Shown: one piece after another, positions 27,138 to 35,912 of the stretch
Numbering within the stretch: position 1 is the stretch's first letter
How the letters are laid out: the number at the start of each line of letters is the position of its first letter
Source of the DNA: VFZN01 sp963709325
Lineage (GTDB): Bacteria; Acidobacteriota; Vicinamibacteria; Vicinamibacterales; UBA2999
Assembly (NCBI GenBank): GCA_963709325.1
Contig: CAVPVV010000003.1
Location: 2,356,001-2,420,000, forward strand
Direction: 5' to 3'
DNA: 64,000 nucleotides
Position numbers and translations under genes: made by a program
Notes under the pieces: model-generated
Told to the model about the DNA's origin: nothing
What the model saw: only the letters and a program-made list of their open reading frames with translations
Database searches by the model: none

Positions 27138-28361
27138 CTAGTGAGGGTGCTGCTGGTAATGCAGCCGGAGCAGATCCTTGCCGTAGTCGTTGCCGTTCGG
27201 CGTCCGCACGATGCTGTGGACGTGCTCCAGGTTCGGCACCTCCGGGTCGTTGAGGTGCCGCAAGTTCGCCGGGCGCTGGTGATCGAACTCGATCAGTACC
27301 ACTGGACTGTGGATGCGGTAGTAAAAGACGCTGCCCTGGGTCGTGCCGCCCATCCACGCGAACCATGTCCGATCAAGGTGCTGGCGCACCTCCTCCATCT
27401 TCACCCGCGCATGTCCATCGTCCATGTTGCCGATGTAGAGCTCCGCGAGATCGAGCAACTGCTGCTTCTGCGCGGTGGACATCTCGGACGCCTTGAGTCC
27501 CGCGTAGTCGAGGACGACGTTATCGCGCCAGGCTTCGGTGAGGATGTCGTTGTTGGTCTTCGACGAGCGGAGTATGGCCTTCGCGCGCTGGCCGGCGTCG
27601 AGGCCGTTGACGAACGCCAGCGCCTTTGACTGCTCCGCGGCCAGGATCTCGGTGCCCTTGAACTTGCCGCTCCGCGCGATGACCGGCTCGGAGCCGGCGA
27701 AGTACGGCGTCATCACCACCTGATCGCCGAGCACGAAGTAATTGATGATGGCGTGGTGCCCGTCGAACTGCCAGCCCCACGGCTCCGTGGCTGACGGCGT
27801 GCCCATCACGGTGATGTGATACTTCCACTCGCCGTATTCCTCGAAGTTGTTGTCGTTCAGCTCGCCCAGCGTGTGGTTCAGCTGCATGATGTTGCGCGTC
27901 TGCGTCAGGCCGCGCGCGCTCAACGATGCGCGAAGCAATCCGAACGCCGCCTCGCGCTGGCTGGTTGACATCTGATCGAAGCTCACGCCCTGCCGAACGT
28001 AGAAGCTCTGGTTCATCCACTTCCGCCACTCGTCGTCTCCGACGTCGAACGTCGTGTTGCGACGCTGCTCCGGCGTGAGCGAGGCGAGAAACGCCGCGGC
28101 GGCGCGCCGCACCGGTTCGGTGGAGACGCCGGTGGAGCGGATCCCGAACAAGCCGCGCTCAATCGATCCGTTCGCCGTGATGCCCTTGAACGGCTCCGCG
28201 AGGCCTGGCCCCTCAGCCGCGAGCGACAGGCGGAGGAGCTCAGCCGGCGGTCGCGGCGGCGGAGCCGGTTTCCTGGCTTGCTGCGCGGAGACAGGTCCGA
28301 GCGTCCAGGCAGCGCCGGCAACGAGGACGACAGCAGCGTGAACCGTCAGGCGACGAGTCAT
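27138..28361 (-). CDS. Exported DUF3500 family protein
   Basis: 407 residues with a signal peptide (1-26, GPVSAQ). The DUF3500 pattern is present: AAAAFLASLTPEQRRNTTFDVGDDEWRKW (as residues 86-114), LNDNNFEEYGEWKYHITVMG, PWGWQFDGHHAIINYFVLGD, and the C-terminal LYIGNMDDGHARVKMEEV and RIHSPVVLIEFDHQRP. Histidines in the GHH and EFDHQ motifs could bind metal, but no activity is established for the family. It is intact and common in Acidobacteriota and Planctomycetota. Divergent from the RibD-like gene. Confidence 0.9.
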   Translation of the reverse strand: MTRRLTVHAAVVLVAGAAWTLGPVSAQQARKPAPPPRPPAELLRLSLAAEGPGLAEPFKGITANGSIERGLFGIRSTGVSTEPVRRAAAAFLASLTPEQRRNTTFDVGDDEWRKWMNQSFYVRQGVSFDQMSTSQREAAFGLLRASLSARGLTQTRNIMQLNHTLGELNDNNFEEYGEWKYHITVMGTPSATEPWGWQFDGHHAIINYFVLGDQVVMTPYFAGSEPVIARSGKFKGTEILAAEQSKALAFVNGLDAGQRAKAILRSSKTNNDILTEAWRDNVVLDYAGLKASEMSTAQKQQLLDLAELYIGNMDDGHARVKMEEVRQHLDRTWFAWMGGTTQGSVFYYRIHSPVVLIEFDHQRPANLRHLNDPEVPNLEHVHSIVRTPNGNDYGKDLLRLHYQQHPH

Positions 28362-28418
28362 GTGCGCGGAATTGTAGTCGTTTCCGGCTGGCCTCCGTTG
28401 GATATAACTTCTGAACTA

Positions 28419-29273
28419 ATGAGCGGCCGTCGGTTCGACTTCGAAGAGTTCGCGTCACGCAAGACTCGCGAGGCGACCCGCGCGTCAATCGAACGGCTCT
28501 CCACGGTCTTCGACGAAAGCGATCACGCGCGAGTCTGGGGTGTGGGGAACGCATGGAGCCGGATGCACTACGACGGCGACTTCGGCCTCCTCACACAAGG
28601 CAATGACGCCACCGCGATGTCGTTGGTGTTCGTCCAGTCGAAGGACGGCAATACCGGCGGTGACCCCGGCGCGCTCGGCGGCGGCGCGACCGACATGCAT
28701 CTGATCTACGAGGGCCTGTCGCGCGTGGCGGCAGATGCCGTTCTTGCCGGTGCACGCAGCGTCGGCGCTGAGAACGTGTTCTCGGTGTGGCATCCGGAAC
28801 TGGTCGCGCTGCGCGCGTCTCTGGACCTGCCTCGTCATCCTGCTCAGATCGTGGTCTCCGGGCGCGGGAGGCTGAACTTCGACGCGCTCCTGTTCAACGT
28901 CCCTGAAGTACGCGTCTTCGTCATAGCCGCGGCTGAACAGATGACCCGTCATGCGTCGGCGTTGGCGGCGCGGCCGTGGATCCGTCCCATTCCGCAGACG
29001 CCCGACGACCTTCGGCCGGCGATTCAACAGTTGCGCGAGGCGGAAGGTATTCAGCGGATCTCGGCAGTCGGCGGCCGGCATACCGCGTCGCACCTGGTCG
29101 ACGGCGGCCTGGCGCAGGATCTGTTTCTCACGACAACCGCGCACCAGGGCGGGGAGCCCCAGACTCCCTGGTATTCGGGCGTGAACCCGCCGGCGACGAA
29201 GGTGATCACGCAGAAACAGTGGGGCGATGGTGGCTCGCCAGTCCTCTTCGAGCACGTTCTGATCCGCCCGTGA
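28419..29273 (+). CDS. RibD C-terminal (dihydrofolate-reductase-fold) family reductase
   Basis: 284 residues from ATG 28419. A long first segment (FDFEEFASRKTREATRASIERL, WGVGNAWSRMHYDGDFGLL) precedes the RibD_C/DHFR-like fold: IYEGLSRVAADAVLAGARSVG, PAQIVVSGRGRLNFDALLFN, and the closing GIQRISAVGGRHTASHLVDGGLAQDLFLTTT. Such proteins are NADPH-dependent reductases of pteridine- or riboflavin-like substrates; no riboflavin genes are near. A TATAAC box ends about 10 nt before the start codon, so the leader is very short. Its 3' end overlaps the convergent CPBP gene by 68 bp. Confidence 0.85.
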   Translation: MSGRRFDFEEFASRKTREATRASIERLSTVFDESDHARVWGVGNAWSRMHYDGDFGLLTQGNDATAMSLVFVQSKDGNTGGDPGALGGGATDMHLIYEGLSRVAADAVLAGARSVGAENVFSVWHPELVALRASLDLPRHPAQIVVSGRGRLNFDALLFNVPEVRVFVIAAAEQMTRHASALAARPWIRPIPQTPDDLRPAIQQLREAEGIQRISAVGGRHTASHLVDGGLAQDLFLTTTAHQGGEPQTPWYSGVNPPATKVITQKQWGDGGSPVLFEHVLIRP

Positions 29274-30099
29274 CCGCGACGACAAGCCACACGGCAGCGG
29301 CGAACGCGAAGGAGAACACCTGAAGGTGTGCTCCGGATATGCCAATCGGGTTGAGGATCACGAGGCTGGTCGTGATGCTCACGTGCATGAGCATCGCCAC
29401 GAACAGGCTCTGCGTGTGGTCGTAGCACCAGACCATCAGGACCCTGAACGCTGTCAGATATCCGACGAACACACCGGCCGCGGTTCCAGCGAAGTAGGCC
29501 GGCATGGCCAGCTCGCCGGCTGCCGCGCGGCTCGCCCAGACGTTGGGAAACAGGTGCCACGCGCTCCACCACACGCCCACGATCAACCCGGTTGCAAGGA
29601 CACCGTGCCGTCGCCTCAGCGTCGGGATTGCAAACCCCGTCCACCCCAGCTCCTCGAAGATGCCGGCCAACAGTCCGACGGCAAGCCCCACGAACAGGAG
29701 CGACGGTCGATTGGCCGTGGTGAAGATACCCGGGAGATACGTCGGAGACGCGGTCGACAGCGCGAGCAGCGTCGTGATCATCACCACCGGGGTAATCAAC
29801 AACGCGACCGCGTACCAGGTGGCGCCCACTCGCCAGATCAGGAGACGTGATCGACACTCGCGAAGCCCTGCACGTCCGGAAATGAGGGCGGTCAAGAGCA
29901 CGCCGGTCAGGCTGGGACCGGCGAGCATCGCAATCAGCGCATATACGAACCGGGGATCGCTCGTCGGCGTTGTGCCTCGCATCCCGCCCGATCCGCCAAT
30001 CGCGAGAAGGGCGCCGCCCCAAGAGATCACGAAAGTCAGACCCAAGTAGACCGCAACCGGATGCCTGGCGATGAACGTCCTGAGATTGAGCGCGGTCAT
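29206..30099 (-). CDS. CPBP family intramembrane metalloprotease
   Basis: 297 residues with about eight hydrophobic segments. The CPBP (Abi) motifs are visible: GIFEELGWTGFAIPTL (about 165-180, the Glu-Glu pair), WWSAWHLFPNVW (His), and a late MLMHVSITT (His). Members include prenyl-protein-type proteases and bacteriocin self-immunity proteins; here the substrate is unknown. The start ATG overlaps the stop of the upstream serine-hydrolase gene (ATGA), so the two are translationally coupled. The 3' end overlaps the convergent RibD-like gene. Confidence 0.85.
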   Translation of the reverse strand: MTALNLRTFIARHPVAVYLGLTFVISWGGALLAIGGSGGMRGTTPTSDPRFVYALIAMLAGPSLTGVLLTALISGRAGLRECRSRLLIWRVGATWYAVALLITPVVMITTLLALSTASPTYLPGIFTTANRPSLLFVGLAVGLLAGIFEELGWTGFAIPTLRRRHGVLATGLIVGVWWSAWHLFPNVWASRAAAGELAMPAYFAGTAAGVFVGYLTAFRVLMVWCYDHTQSLFVAMLMHVSITTSLVILNPIGISGAHLQVFSFAFAAAVWLVVAVTGGSERARRGLASHHRPTVSA

Positions 30100-31334
30100 G
30101 ACGCGATCAGTTCGGGCACCAGCCGCTGACGCGGACGGGCCCTGAGCGCACTGTAGAGCGCGTCCCGGAGCGCGACGTCACGCGGATCGCCGGTGAAGAC
30201 GAGGCCCATCCGGCTGGTCACATACCCGTAGCCGATGCCGGCATCCGGGTCGGCGAAGCCCAGCGCGCCGCCGGTCCCCGGCGAACCGAACGAGCGCGGC
30301 CCGCCGCCGAAGGGCAAGTTGGCGCTCGGTTTCATGAAGCCAAGCGAGAACTGGACCTCGCCCTTCAGGCACTCGTCGTAGAACCCGCGCGTGGGAGGAG
30401 TCGCCGGCGCGGCGAGCAGGTCCAGTGTCACTTGTCGCAGCCCCAGCTCGCGCCCACCGCTTGCAAACACGCCGTAGGCGTGGGCCATCGCGCGCGCGGT
30501 GCCCACGCCGCCACCCGCCGGCACCTCCAGGTTGCGCGCGTAAACCCCCGACTCGTCGTTGTAGACGGATGTCCCCGGGTTCACGGCGAGCGCGCGGGAG
30601 ATGTTCGAGTGGGGATTCAGTCCTTCCGCCAGCAGGCGCAGGGGGCGGAACCCGACCAGCATTTTGGTCAGGCTTGGCGACGGCAAGGTGGCAAGGCGCG
30701 CGTTCGGGATCTCTTCGGGCAACCGGATGTAGAACTCTTCTCCGAGCGGCATCGCGATCTCGTCCTGGAAGAACTGCCCCAGCGTGCGATGCCTGGGGTC
30801 TACGCGTCGCAGCAGCTCGCCTTCGTAGAACCCCAGGGTCAGCCCGTGATACGCCTGCCGCGTGCCGGGCTCCCACGCCGGCTTCTGACGAGCCATCACG
30901 GCGGCCAATTGGTCCGGGTCCGCGACCACGCGGCGATCGACCGGTTCGTCGAACGCGAACAGGCCCGCCTGGTGCGCGAGGAGCTGGCGCACGGTGATCC
31001 GCTCCTTGCCGTTCTGCGCGAACTCGGGCCAGTACCCGGCCACGCGTTCTTCGTAGTCCAGCCAGCCGCGCGAGTGGGCGACGGCAAGCGTCATCGCCGC
31101 CAGGCCTTTCGTGGCCGAGTGGACGACGACCATCGTGTCCTGTTCCCACGGCTCGCCCGTGGCGTGGTTGCGGATGCCGCCCCAGAGATCGACGACCTTC
31201 TCTCCGCGGTGATAGGCGCAGCAGGCGCCACCCAGTTCGCGGCGGCGCGCGAAGTTCGCCTCGAACGCGTCGCGGACAACCTCGAAGCCTGGGCTGACGT
31301 GTCCCTGGACGAGCTGTGATGCGATGGCCGGCAT
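30096..31334 (-). CDS. Beta-lactamase-family serine hydrolase (esterase/EstB type)
   Basis: 412 residues from ATG 31334, which follows GAGGGGGTATCC; an ATG 51 nt earlier is also possible. The class-C beta-lactamase fold is shown by SATK (S-x-x-K, catalytic Ser about residue 75), the Tyr of AYHGLTLGFYEGEL, and GSPGTGGALGFADP near the end. No signal peptide, so probably cytoplasmic; members include carboxylesterases and peptidases. Translationally coupled to the downstream CPBP protease gene. Confidence 0.85.
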   Translation of the reverse strand: MPAIASQLVQGHVSPGFEVVRDAFEANFARRRELGGACCAYHRGEKVVDLWGGIRNHATGEPWEQDTMVVVHSATKGLAAMTLAVAHSRGWLDYEERVAGYWPEFAQNGKERITVRQLLAHQAGLFAFDEPVDRRVVADPDQLAAVMARQKPAWEPGTRQAYHGLTLGFYEGELLRRVDPRHRTLGQFFQDEIAMPLGEEFYIRLPEEIPNARLATLPSPSLTKMLVGFRPLRLLAEGLNPHSNISRALAVNPGTSVYNDESGVYARNLEVPAGGGVGTARAMAHAYGVFASGGRELGLRQVTLDLLAAPATPPTRGFYDECLKGEVQFSLGFMKPSANLPFGGGPRSFGSPGTGGALGFADPDAGIGYGYVTSRMGLVFTGDPRDVALRDALYSALRARPRQRLVPELIAS

Positions 31335-31591
31335 GGATACCCCCTCGTCGCCAAGGTGGCGGCCTTCAAAGTCCAACAGATGCATGAATCCTGCCTATGC
31401 CAGGTGGTCGGTGATGGCCAGTTTTCATGCTGATGCGGCGGCATGGTGTCGGGTTTCCGCCACCTTCGGAGCGGGTAACCTTCAATGCAGCTCAATCGAA
31501 GCCGACGCCGAGCTCTCGGGCGACGGCAATCGAGCCTCACTCTAATCGGCCGGTCTCGACCCGACTTATCCGAACAGGTTACCCGGGAGGC

Positions 31592-32112
31592 TCACATGCG
31601 TCGCCTCATCGTCCTCGCCGTGACTCTTGCTCTCTCCGGCACCATCGTCGCCCAGTATCTCGCCGCTTCCACAGTGCCCAAGGCCGGCGAGGGATATTCC
31701 GGAATCGGCCTCCACACGACCAGCGCGTTCCCGGCCGCGTCCGTGGCCACCCTCACCTCCGTGACGCCGGGAGCGGACAGGACGGAGGGAGCGGTCCAGA
31801 CGCCGGTCGCCAACGTGAACCGAGCCGCCTGAACCTCCCAGAGACCACCCCCCTGTCCTCATGCTGGGCCCAGACGGCTGTCGCGTTGCCCTGCGAATCG
31901 AACGCGATGCTGGGAGCGAAGCTACCTTGGCCAAGCTGCGACACGTCGGTGATGATGCCCGACCATCCTGGTTGTGCCACGGCTGCCAGGGGCCGGCCCA
32001 GCGACCAGGCACCCACAGCAATCAGGACCAGTAAACACCGACCGAGGTTCGGGGCGAGCAGCGGCGACCCGACGGATCCACGCGGCGCTTCAGAACGCGT
32101 TGGCCAAATCAT
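31592..32112 (-). pseudogene. Broken exported protein with D-x-x-GNA-x-x-VW repeats
   Basis: A good start is present: GGGAGAAGG then ATG at 32112, and a signal peptide ending PLAAVAQPGW. The first repeat reads SIAFDSQGNATAVWAQHED. In a G-rich run near 31850-31855 the frame changes; the next frame continues with QAARFTLATGVWTAPS and the second repeat VATDAAGNALVVWR near 31690-31720. After that the sequence is no longer family-like. Proteins with such repeats are long secreted proteins in Acidobacteriota and Myxococcota; here only two units remain, so the gene is truncated and frameshifted. A 78-residue reading on the opposite strand (31596-31832) is probably an antisense artefact. Confidence 0.6.
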
Positions 32113-32269
32113 GACCTTCTCCCTGCGGTGACATGGACACCGCCGGGCAGCGCGGATCGCTGGAATAAACGAACGGCCTGGCGAATCTACGCGGACGGAA
32201 GGCACGTGACTTCGTCCGTGACGGCCACTATGGCATCCACGTCGTCAAACTAGAGTCTGAATCGAGACG

Positions 32270-33838
32270 ATGAACCCAGTCTTCAGGGCAGCCGGCCGCC
32301 TCATCGCTCTCGCCGCGTGCGCAAGTGCGGTTCACGGCGGTGGCCTCGTCAGCGCGTCACAACCGCGTGCCGCGTCCTCCGCGTCCGCGTGGTTGTCCGG
32401 CGCGGTCGAAGCGATGGGCGGAGAGGCCACGCTGACATCGCTCGCCGCGATCGAAACGAGCGGCGTATTGGTGTGGTATCACCGCGAGCAGTCGGAGCGT
32501 CCTGAGGGGCCCTGGCTCACCAGCTTCACCGATTTCACCGACGTGCGGCTTTTTCACGCCGACGCCGTGCTGCGCCGGTCACGCGAGCGCGGCTTCTCGA
32601 CCAACGATTGGGTGGACAGCAACGAGTGGACGACGTCGCCCACGGTTCTCGTGACGTTTGGTATCGGCGTGACGCGCGGGAGCGGCCCGTCGGTGGCAGT
32701 GGGGACACCGCCGGATCTCGAGGCACTGCCGGTCGGCCTCGCTCCGGAGCGCGTCATCCTGGCGGCACGCGACGCAGCGGATCTCCGTGCCGAACCCGAC
32801 GAGACGGTCGACGGTTACCTGCATCACGTCGTGACATTCTCGTTCGCCGGCGCGTACGTTCGGCTGATCCTGAACGTACCGTCGCTGCTGCCCAAGGCTG
32901 TGGAGGTCACTCGCTCTCATCCGGACGACATGTTGCTGGCGCCTTGGGGAGATGTGACCGAGCGAGTGACTTTTGGCGTCTGGACGCTCGAGCCGAATGG
33001 GCTGCGCTACCCGAGGCTCTGGGCGTTCTCCACGAACGGCCAACCCGATGGCTCGGTCAGCGTCACCAGAGTTCGGGCCAACCCGCCAATCGAGGAGGGT
33101 GACTTCACGCTGCCGGAGGAAACCCGGAGCCAGTTGGTCGCGGCACGACAACGCGTCGCCGATCTCCCGTTTGGATTGGCTGACCGGCCGCCGCGGGAGC
33201 TCGCACCGGACATCGTCTCCGTGCCGGGCCGGTTCGGCATTGTCATGGTCAACCAGCACGACGGTGTGGTCATGATCGACGCGCCGTTGTCGTCCGAGTA
33301 CTCGGGGCAGGCAATCGCCGCCGCTCAGAAGCGCTTCGGCGGTGTACCGGTCAAGGCGGTCGTCACGACGTCCGACGCATGGCCGCACATCGGCGGGATT
33401 CGCGAGTACGTCGCGCGCGGTGTCCCGGTCTACGCACTCGATCTGAACGTGCCGATCCTCACACGCCTGATCGCTGCTCGGTACAAGTCGTGGCCCGATG
33501 CGCTCACCACGAGCCCCAGGCCGCCGAAGCTGAACGCGGTCGCGGGCAAGACGTCCCTTGGATCCGGACCCAGCCGCTTGGAGATCTATCCATTCAGGAC
33601 CGCGACGGGTGAGCGACAAATGATGATCTACTGGCCCGCTCACCGCCTGTTGTACACGAGCGATCTCTTCACCATTCGGAAGGAGTTCGTCTTCCTGCCA
33701 GAGCAGGTCGGTGAAGCCGTGGCAGCGGTGACCCGTGAACATCTCGACGTGGCCACCGCGTTCGGTATGCACTACGACCCGGTGCCATGGACAAGGGTGC
33801 TCGAAGCCGCCACCCCGCCTCAGCGCACGCCGCGCTGA
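32270..33838 (+). CDS. Exported MBL-fold-like protein with degenerate metal site
   Basis: 522 residues. Signal peptide at 1-29. Residues about 40-300 form a beta-rich domain of lipoprotein-like type; from about 305 a metallo-beta-lactamase-like fold follows (GIVMVNQHDGVVMIDAPLSS). Where MBL enzymes carry HxHxDH, this protein reads VVTTSDAWPHIGGIREYVARG: two of the three histidines and the Asp position are altered. The later AFGMHYDPVPW retains a His. It is therefore either a non-hydrolytic relative or uses a different metal set. A -10-like TAGAGT lies 13 nt before the start. Confidence 0.75.
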   Translation: MNPVFRAAGRLIALAACASAVHGGGLVSASQPRAASSASAWLSGAVEAMGGEATLTSLAAIETSGVLVWYHREQSERPEGPWLTSFTDFTDVRLFHADAVLRRSRERGFSTNDWVDSNEWTTSPTVLVTFGIGVTRGSGPSVAVGTPPDLEALPVGLAPERVILAARDAADLRAEPDETVDGYLHHVVTFSFAGAYVRLILNVPSLLPKAVEVTRSHPDDMLLAPWGDVTERVTFGVWTLEPNGLRYPRLWAFSTNGQPDGSVSVTRVRANPPIEEGDFTLPEETRSQLVAARQRVADLPFGLADRPPRELAPDIVSVPGRFGIVMVNQHDGVVMIDAPLSSEYSGQAIAAAQKRFGGVPVKAVVTTSDAWPHIGGIREYVARGVPVYALDLNVPILTRLIAARYKSWPDALTTSPRPPKLNAVAGKTSLGSGPSRLEIYPFRTATGERQMMIYWPAHRLLYTSDLFTIRKEFVFLPEQVGEAVAAVTREHLDVATAFGMHYDPVPWTRVLEAATPPQRTPR

Positions 33839-33958
33839 CGAACCCGTTGCCACACCGCGTTCGGTTTGTCCGGGTCTCGCCCGATGCCGACCGCTTGATC
33901 ATGAGTTCCTCTTGGCCTGTATACCGGCGACACCCCAAGAATCTTCATCGGCCGTGCC

Positions 33959-34345
33959 TCACTGAGCGTTGGAGATGCTCCCGATCATCTCCGGATGAAT
34001 CGAGCAGTGGTAGCCGCCAGGCGCAACGAGAGTCATGGGCGCGCTGAAGCCTCCCGGCGGGATGTTCCCCGTGTCCAGCCTCCCATCGTTGAGCACCACG
34101 CGGTGCGTGGTGGAGTCGATGTTGTGCCAGACGACCGTCTGCCCAGGCGGCACCGTTGCCGGATTCGGCGAGAACGACCGGGCGCCGTTGATCCCGACCA
34201 CGTCGATGGTGATCGCGCCGGCCGGAGGCGGGTCGTTGCTGGGACTGGTCGGCGATGACGTGCCGTAGCCGCCACCGCACGCGGCGGCCCCGAGGGTGAG
34301 CGCGGCCACGGCGGCCGCAAGAGTGAATTTGCGCATGATGGTCAT
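33959..34345 (-). CDS. Cupredoxin (plastocyanin-like) lipoprotein
   Basis: 128 residues. The N-terminus with LTLGAAACGGG (Cys23) looks like a lipoprotein signal, although the residue three before Cys is Ala. A type 1 copper site is complete: His81 in TTHRVV, and Cys114, His117 and Met120 in YHCSIHPEM. It should carry electrons in the periplasm. Its ATG overlaps the stop of the metallophosphoesterase gene (ATGA). The pair lies divergent to an ECF sigma/anti-sigma pair and is a good candidate target of that sigma factor (inference). Confidence 0.9.
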   Translation of the reverse strand: MTIMRKFTLAAAVAALTLGAAACGGGYGTSSPTSPSNDPPPAGAITIDVVGINGARSFSPNPATVPPGQTVVWHNIDSTTHRVVLNDGRLDTGNIPPGGFSAPMTLVAPGGYHCSIHPEMIGSISNAQ

Positions 34346-35277
34346 GCGAGTGCCTCGTCGGTAATCGCGATTGGATGATCCACGGCGTGAAAGGACATGC
34401 GGGACAACCCGAGCACCTGGCGCAGCCGATCGTCCGCCACCTTCATCGGCCCGGGCGATGGCGCCGCGCCAGGCGCGGGCTGGGGAAAGGCCGTTGACAT
34501 CGCGGTGTGAAAGGTCACGTGGCCTTCGACCTTCTGCATCACCTGATGAATGTGGCCATTGAGGACCGAGACCGATCCGAACCGCTTCAGATACGAGAGC
34601 GCCCGCTCGCTGTCATCGGTACCCCATCCCCACTCCGGGTACACCGACCACAGCGGGATGTGTGCGAAGACGACGAGGGGGGTGCTGCTGCTGAGCCGCC
34701 TGACATCGTCCTCGAGCCACTCGAGCTGCTCGTCGCCGAGCGAGCCGAGCCCATTGGCCTTCAGGTTCACGACGTTGACGAGCCCGATGAAGTGCACACC
34801 GCCCTGGTCGAAGCTGTGCCAGCCCGCTCCCTGTGTGCCCTTGCCAAACCGCTCCAGGTAGCTCCGCCCCTCGTCCCCGAGGACATCGTGTTCGCCCGGG
34901 ACGTAGAAGACCGGCACCGATAACTCGGACAGCACCTGCTGCAGCGTGTCGAATTCGGCTGCTTTCGCCAGGTGCGTCAGGTCGCCCGTGTGCAGCACGA
35001 ATGATGGCGGTTCCGCGCCAGCCTTGATCCTCGCGATCACGTCGCGCAGGGTTGCGGTGACGTCGGTGTTCGCCGGCCTGTTGAATCCGATGTGGCTGTC
35101 GCTGATCTGCACGAAGCGGAGCGCATCGTGCGACATCAACGGAGCACCTCCCAACTGTTCCAACGCGGTGCCTCTCAGGACCCCGCCCGACATCGTCCAG
35201 ACCGCGCCAGTTCCCACCCAGGCCATGCATTTCAAGAAGTTCCGCCGATCGAGATCTCTCGTGTCCGTTCCTGCCAT
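34342..35277 (-). CDS. Tat-exported metallophosphoesterase
   Basis: 311 residues from ATG 35277, preceded by GGGAGGAACGT; a 351-residue reading has an implausible N-terminus. A Tat signal (DRRNFLKCMAWVGTG) is followed by calcineurin-like motifs: ISDSHIG, HTGDLTH, PGEHD (the usual Asn of GNHD is Glu here), VVFAHIPLW and LNGHIHQV. The family cleaves phosphoesters; the substrate is unknown. Coupled by a 4-nt overlap to the cupredoxin gene, with which this type of phosphoesterase is often found. Confidence 0.88.
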   Translation of the reverse strand: MAGTDTRDLDRRNFLKCMAWVGTGAVWTMSGGVLRGTALEQLGGAPLMSHDALRFVQISDSHIGFNRPANTDVTATLRDVIARIKAGAEPPSFVLHTGDLTHLAKAAEFDTLQQVLSELSVPVFYVPGEHDVLGDEGRSYLERFGKGTQGAGWHSFDQGGVHFIGLVNVVNLKANGLGSLGDEQLEWLEDDVRRLSSSTPLVVFAHIPLWSVYPEWGWGTDDSERALSYLKRFGSVSVLNGHIHQVMQKVEGHVTFHTAMSTAFPQPAPGAAPSPGPMKVADDRLRQVLGLSRMSFHAVDHPIAITDEALA

Positions 35278-35340
35278 ACGTTCCTCCCGTGCCAGGCTGT
35301 GGCTTGTCATCTGGCAGGGAGACCGCGCTGGGGTGCGGGC

Positions 35341-35356
35341 TATTCCCCGGGGAATA
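35341..35356. promoter_or_regulatory. Perfect 16-bp palindrome between divergent operons
   Basis: TATTCCCCGGGGAATA reads identically on both strands. It lies in the 113-bp region between the metallophosphoesterase/cupredoxin start (35277) and the ECF sigma start (35391), 64 bp and 35 bp from them, an ideal place for an operator controlling both. Confidence 0.6.
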
Positions 35357-35390
35357 AAGTCGCAGGACTCGCGGTCTCTCAGATGGACTG

Positions 35391-35912
35391 ATGCCACCGA
35401 GCGGTTTCGAAGAGACGTTGCTCCCGCATCTGGACGCGGCCTTCAATTACGCACGATGGTTGACGAAGAACGAGGCGGAGGCCGAGGACGTCGTCCAGGA
35501 CGCGTGCATCCGGGCCATGCGCTACTTCTCGACGCTCCGAGACGACGATGCGCGCCCGTGGCTGTTTGCGATCGTCCGGAATACCTGGTACACGCGCCTT
35601 GCGCGGCGGGCACACTTGGTCGAGCTCGATGCGGAGACCGGCGTGGAGCGCGAACGCGCGGATGACGCGCTGGATCCGGAGGAACACCTGCTGCAGCAGC
35701 ACACCATCGCGCTCGTCCGCGGCGCGCTCGAGCGACTGCCGGCGGACTTCCGTGAAGTGATCGTGCTGCGCGAGATCGAAGGCTTGTCCTACAAGGAAAT
35801 CGCCGCGGTCGTGCGCGTGCCGATCGGCACCGTCATGTCGCGGCTCGCCCGGGCTCGTGAACGGCTGGCGGCGGTGCTGAAGCTGACGACGTCGAGGGAG
35901 GTGCTTCGATGA
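35391..35912 (+). CDS. ECF (RpoE-like) RNA polymerase sigma factor
   Basis: 173 residues. Region 2 (NEAEAEDVVQDACIRAMRYF, about 25-45; WLFAIVRNTWY) and region 4 (LPADFREVIVLREIEGLSY, then EIAAVVRVPIGTVMSRLARAR, about 120-165) are canonical. The anti-sigma gene begins within its stop codon (ATGA), so the pair is translationally coupled. Likely target: the divergent phosphoesterase/cupredoxin operon and itself, across the 16-bp palindrome. Confidence 0.94.
   Translation: MPPSGFEETLLPHLDAAFNYARWLTKNEAEAEDVVQDACIRAMRYFSTLRDDDARPWLFAIVRNTWYTRLARRAHLVELDAETGVERERADDALDPEEHLLQQHTIALVRGALERLPADFREVIVLREIEGLSYKEIAAVVRVPIGTVMSRLARARERLAAVLKLTTSREVLR

Noticed and set aside
31596..31832. 78-codon plus-strand ORF with a signal-peptide-like start
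   Set aside because: It is largely antisense to the GNA-x-x-VW repeat remnant, which shows family-like repeats; the plus-strand mature part has no recognisable features.
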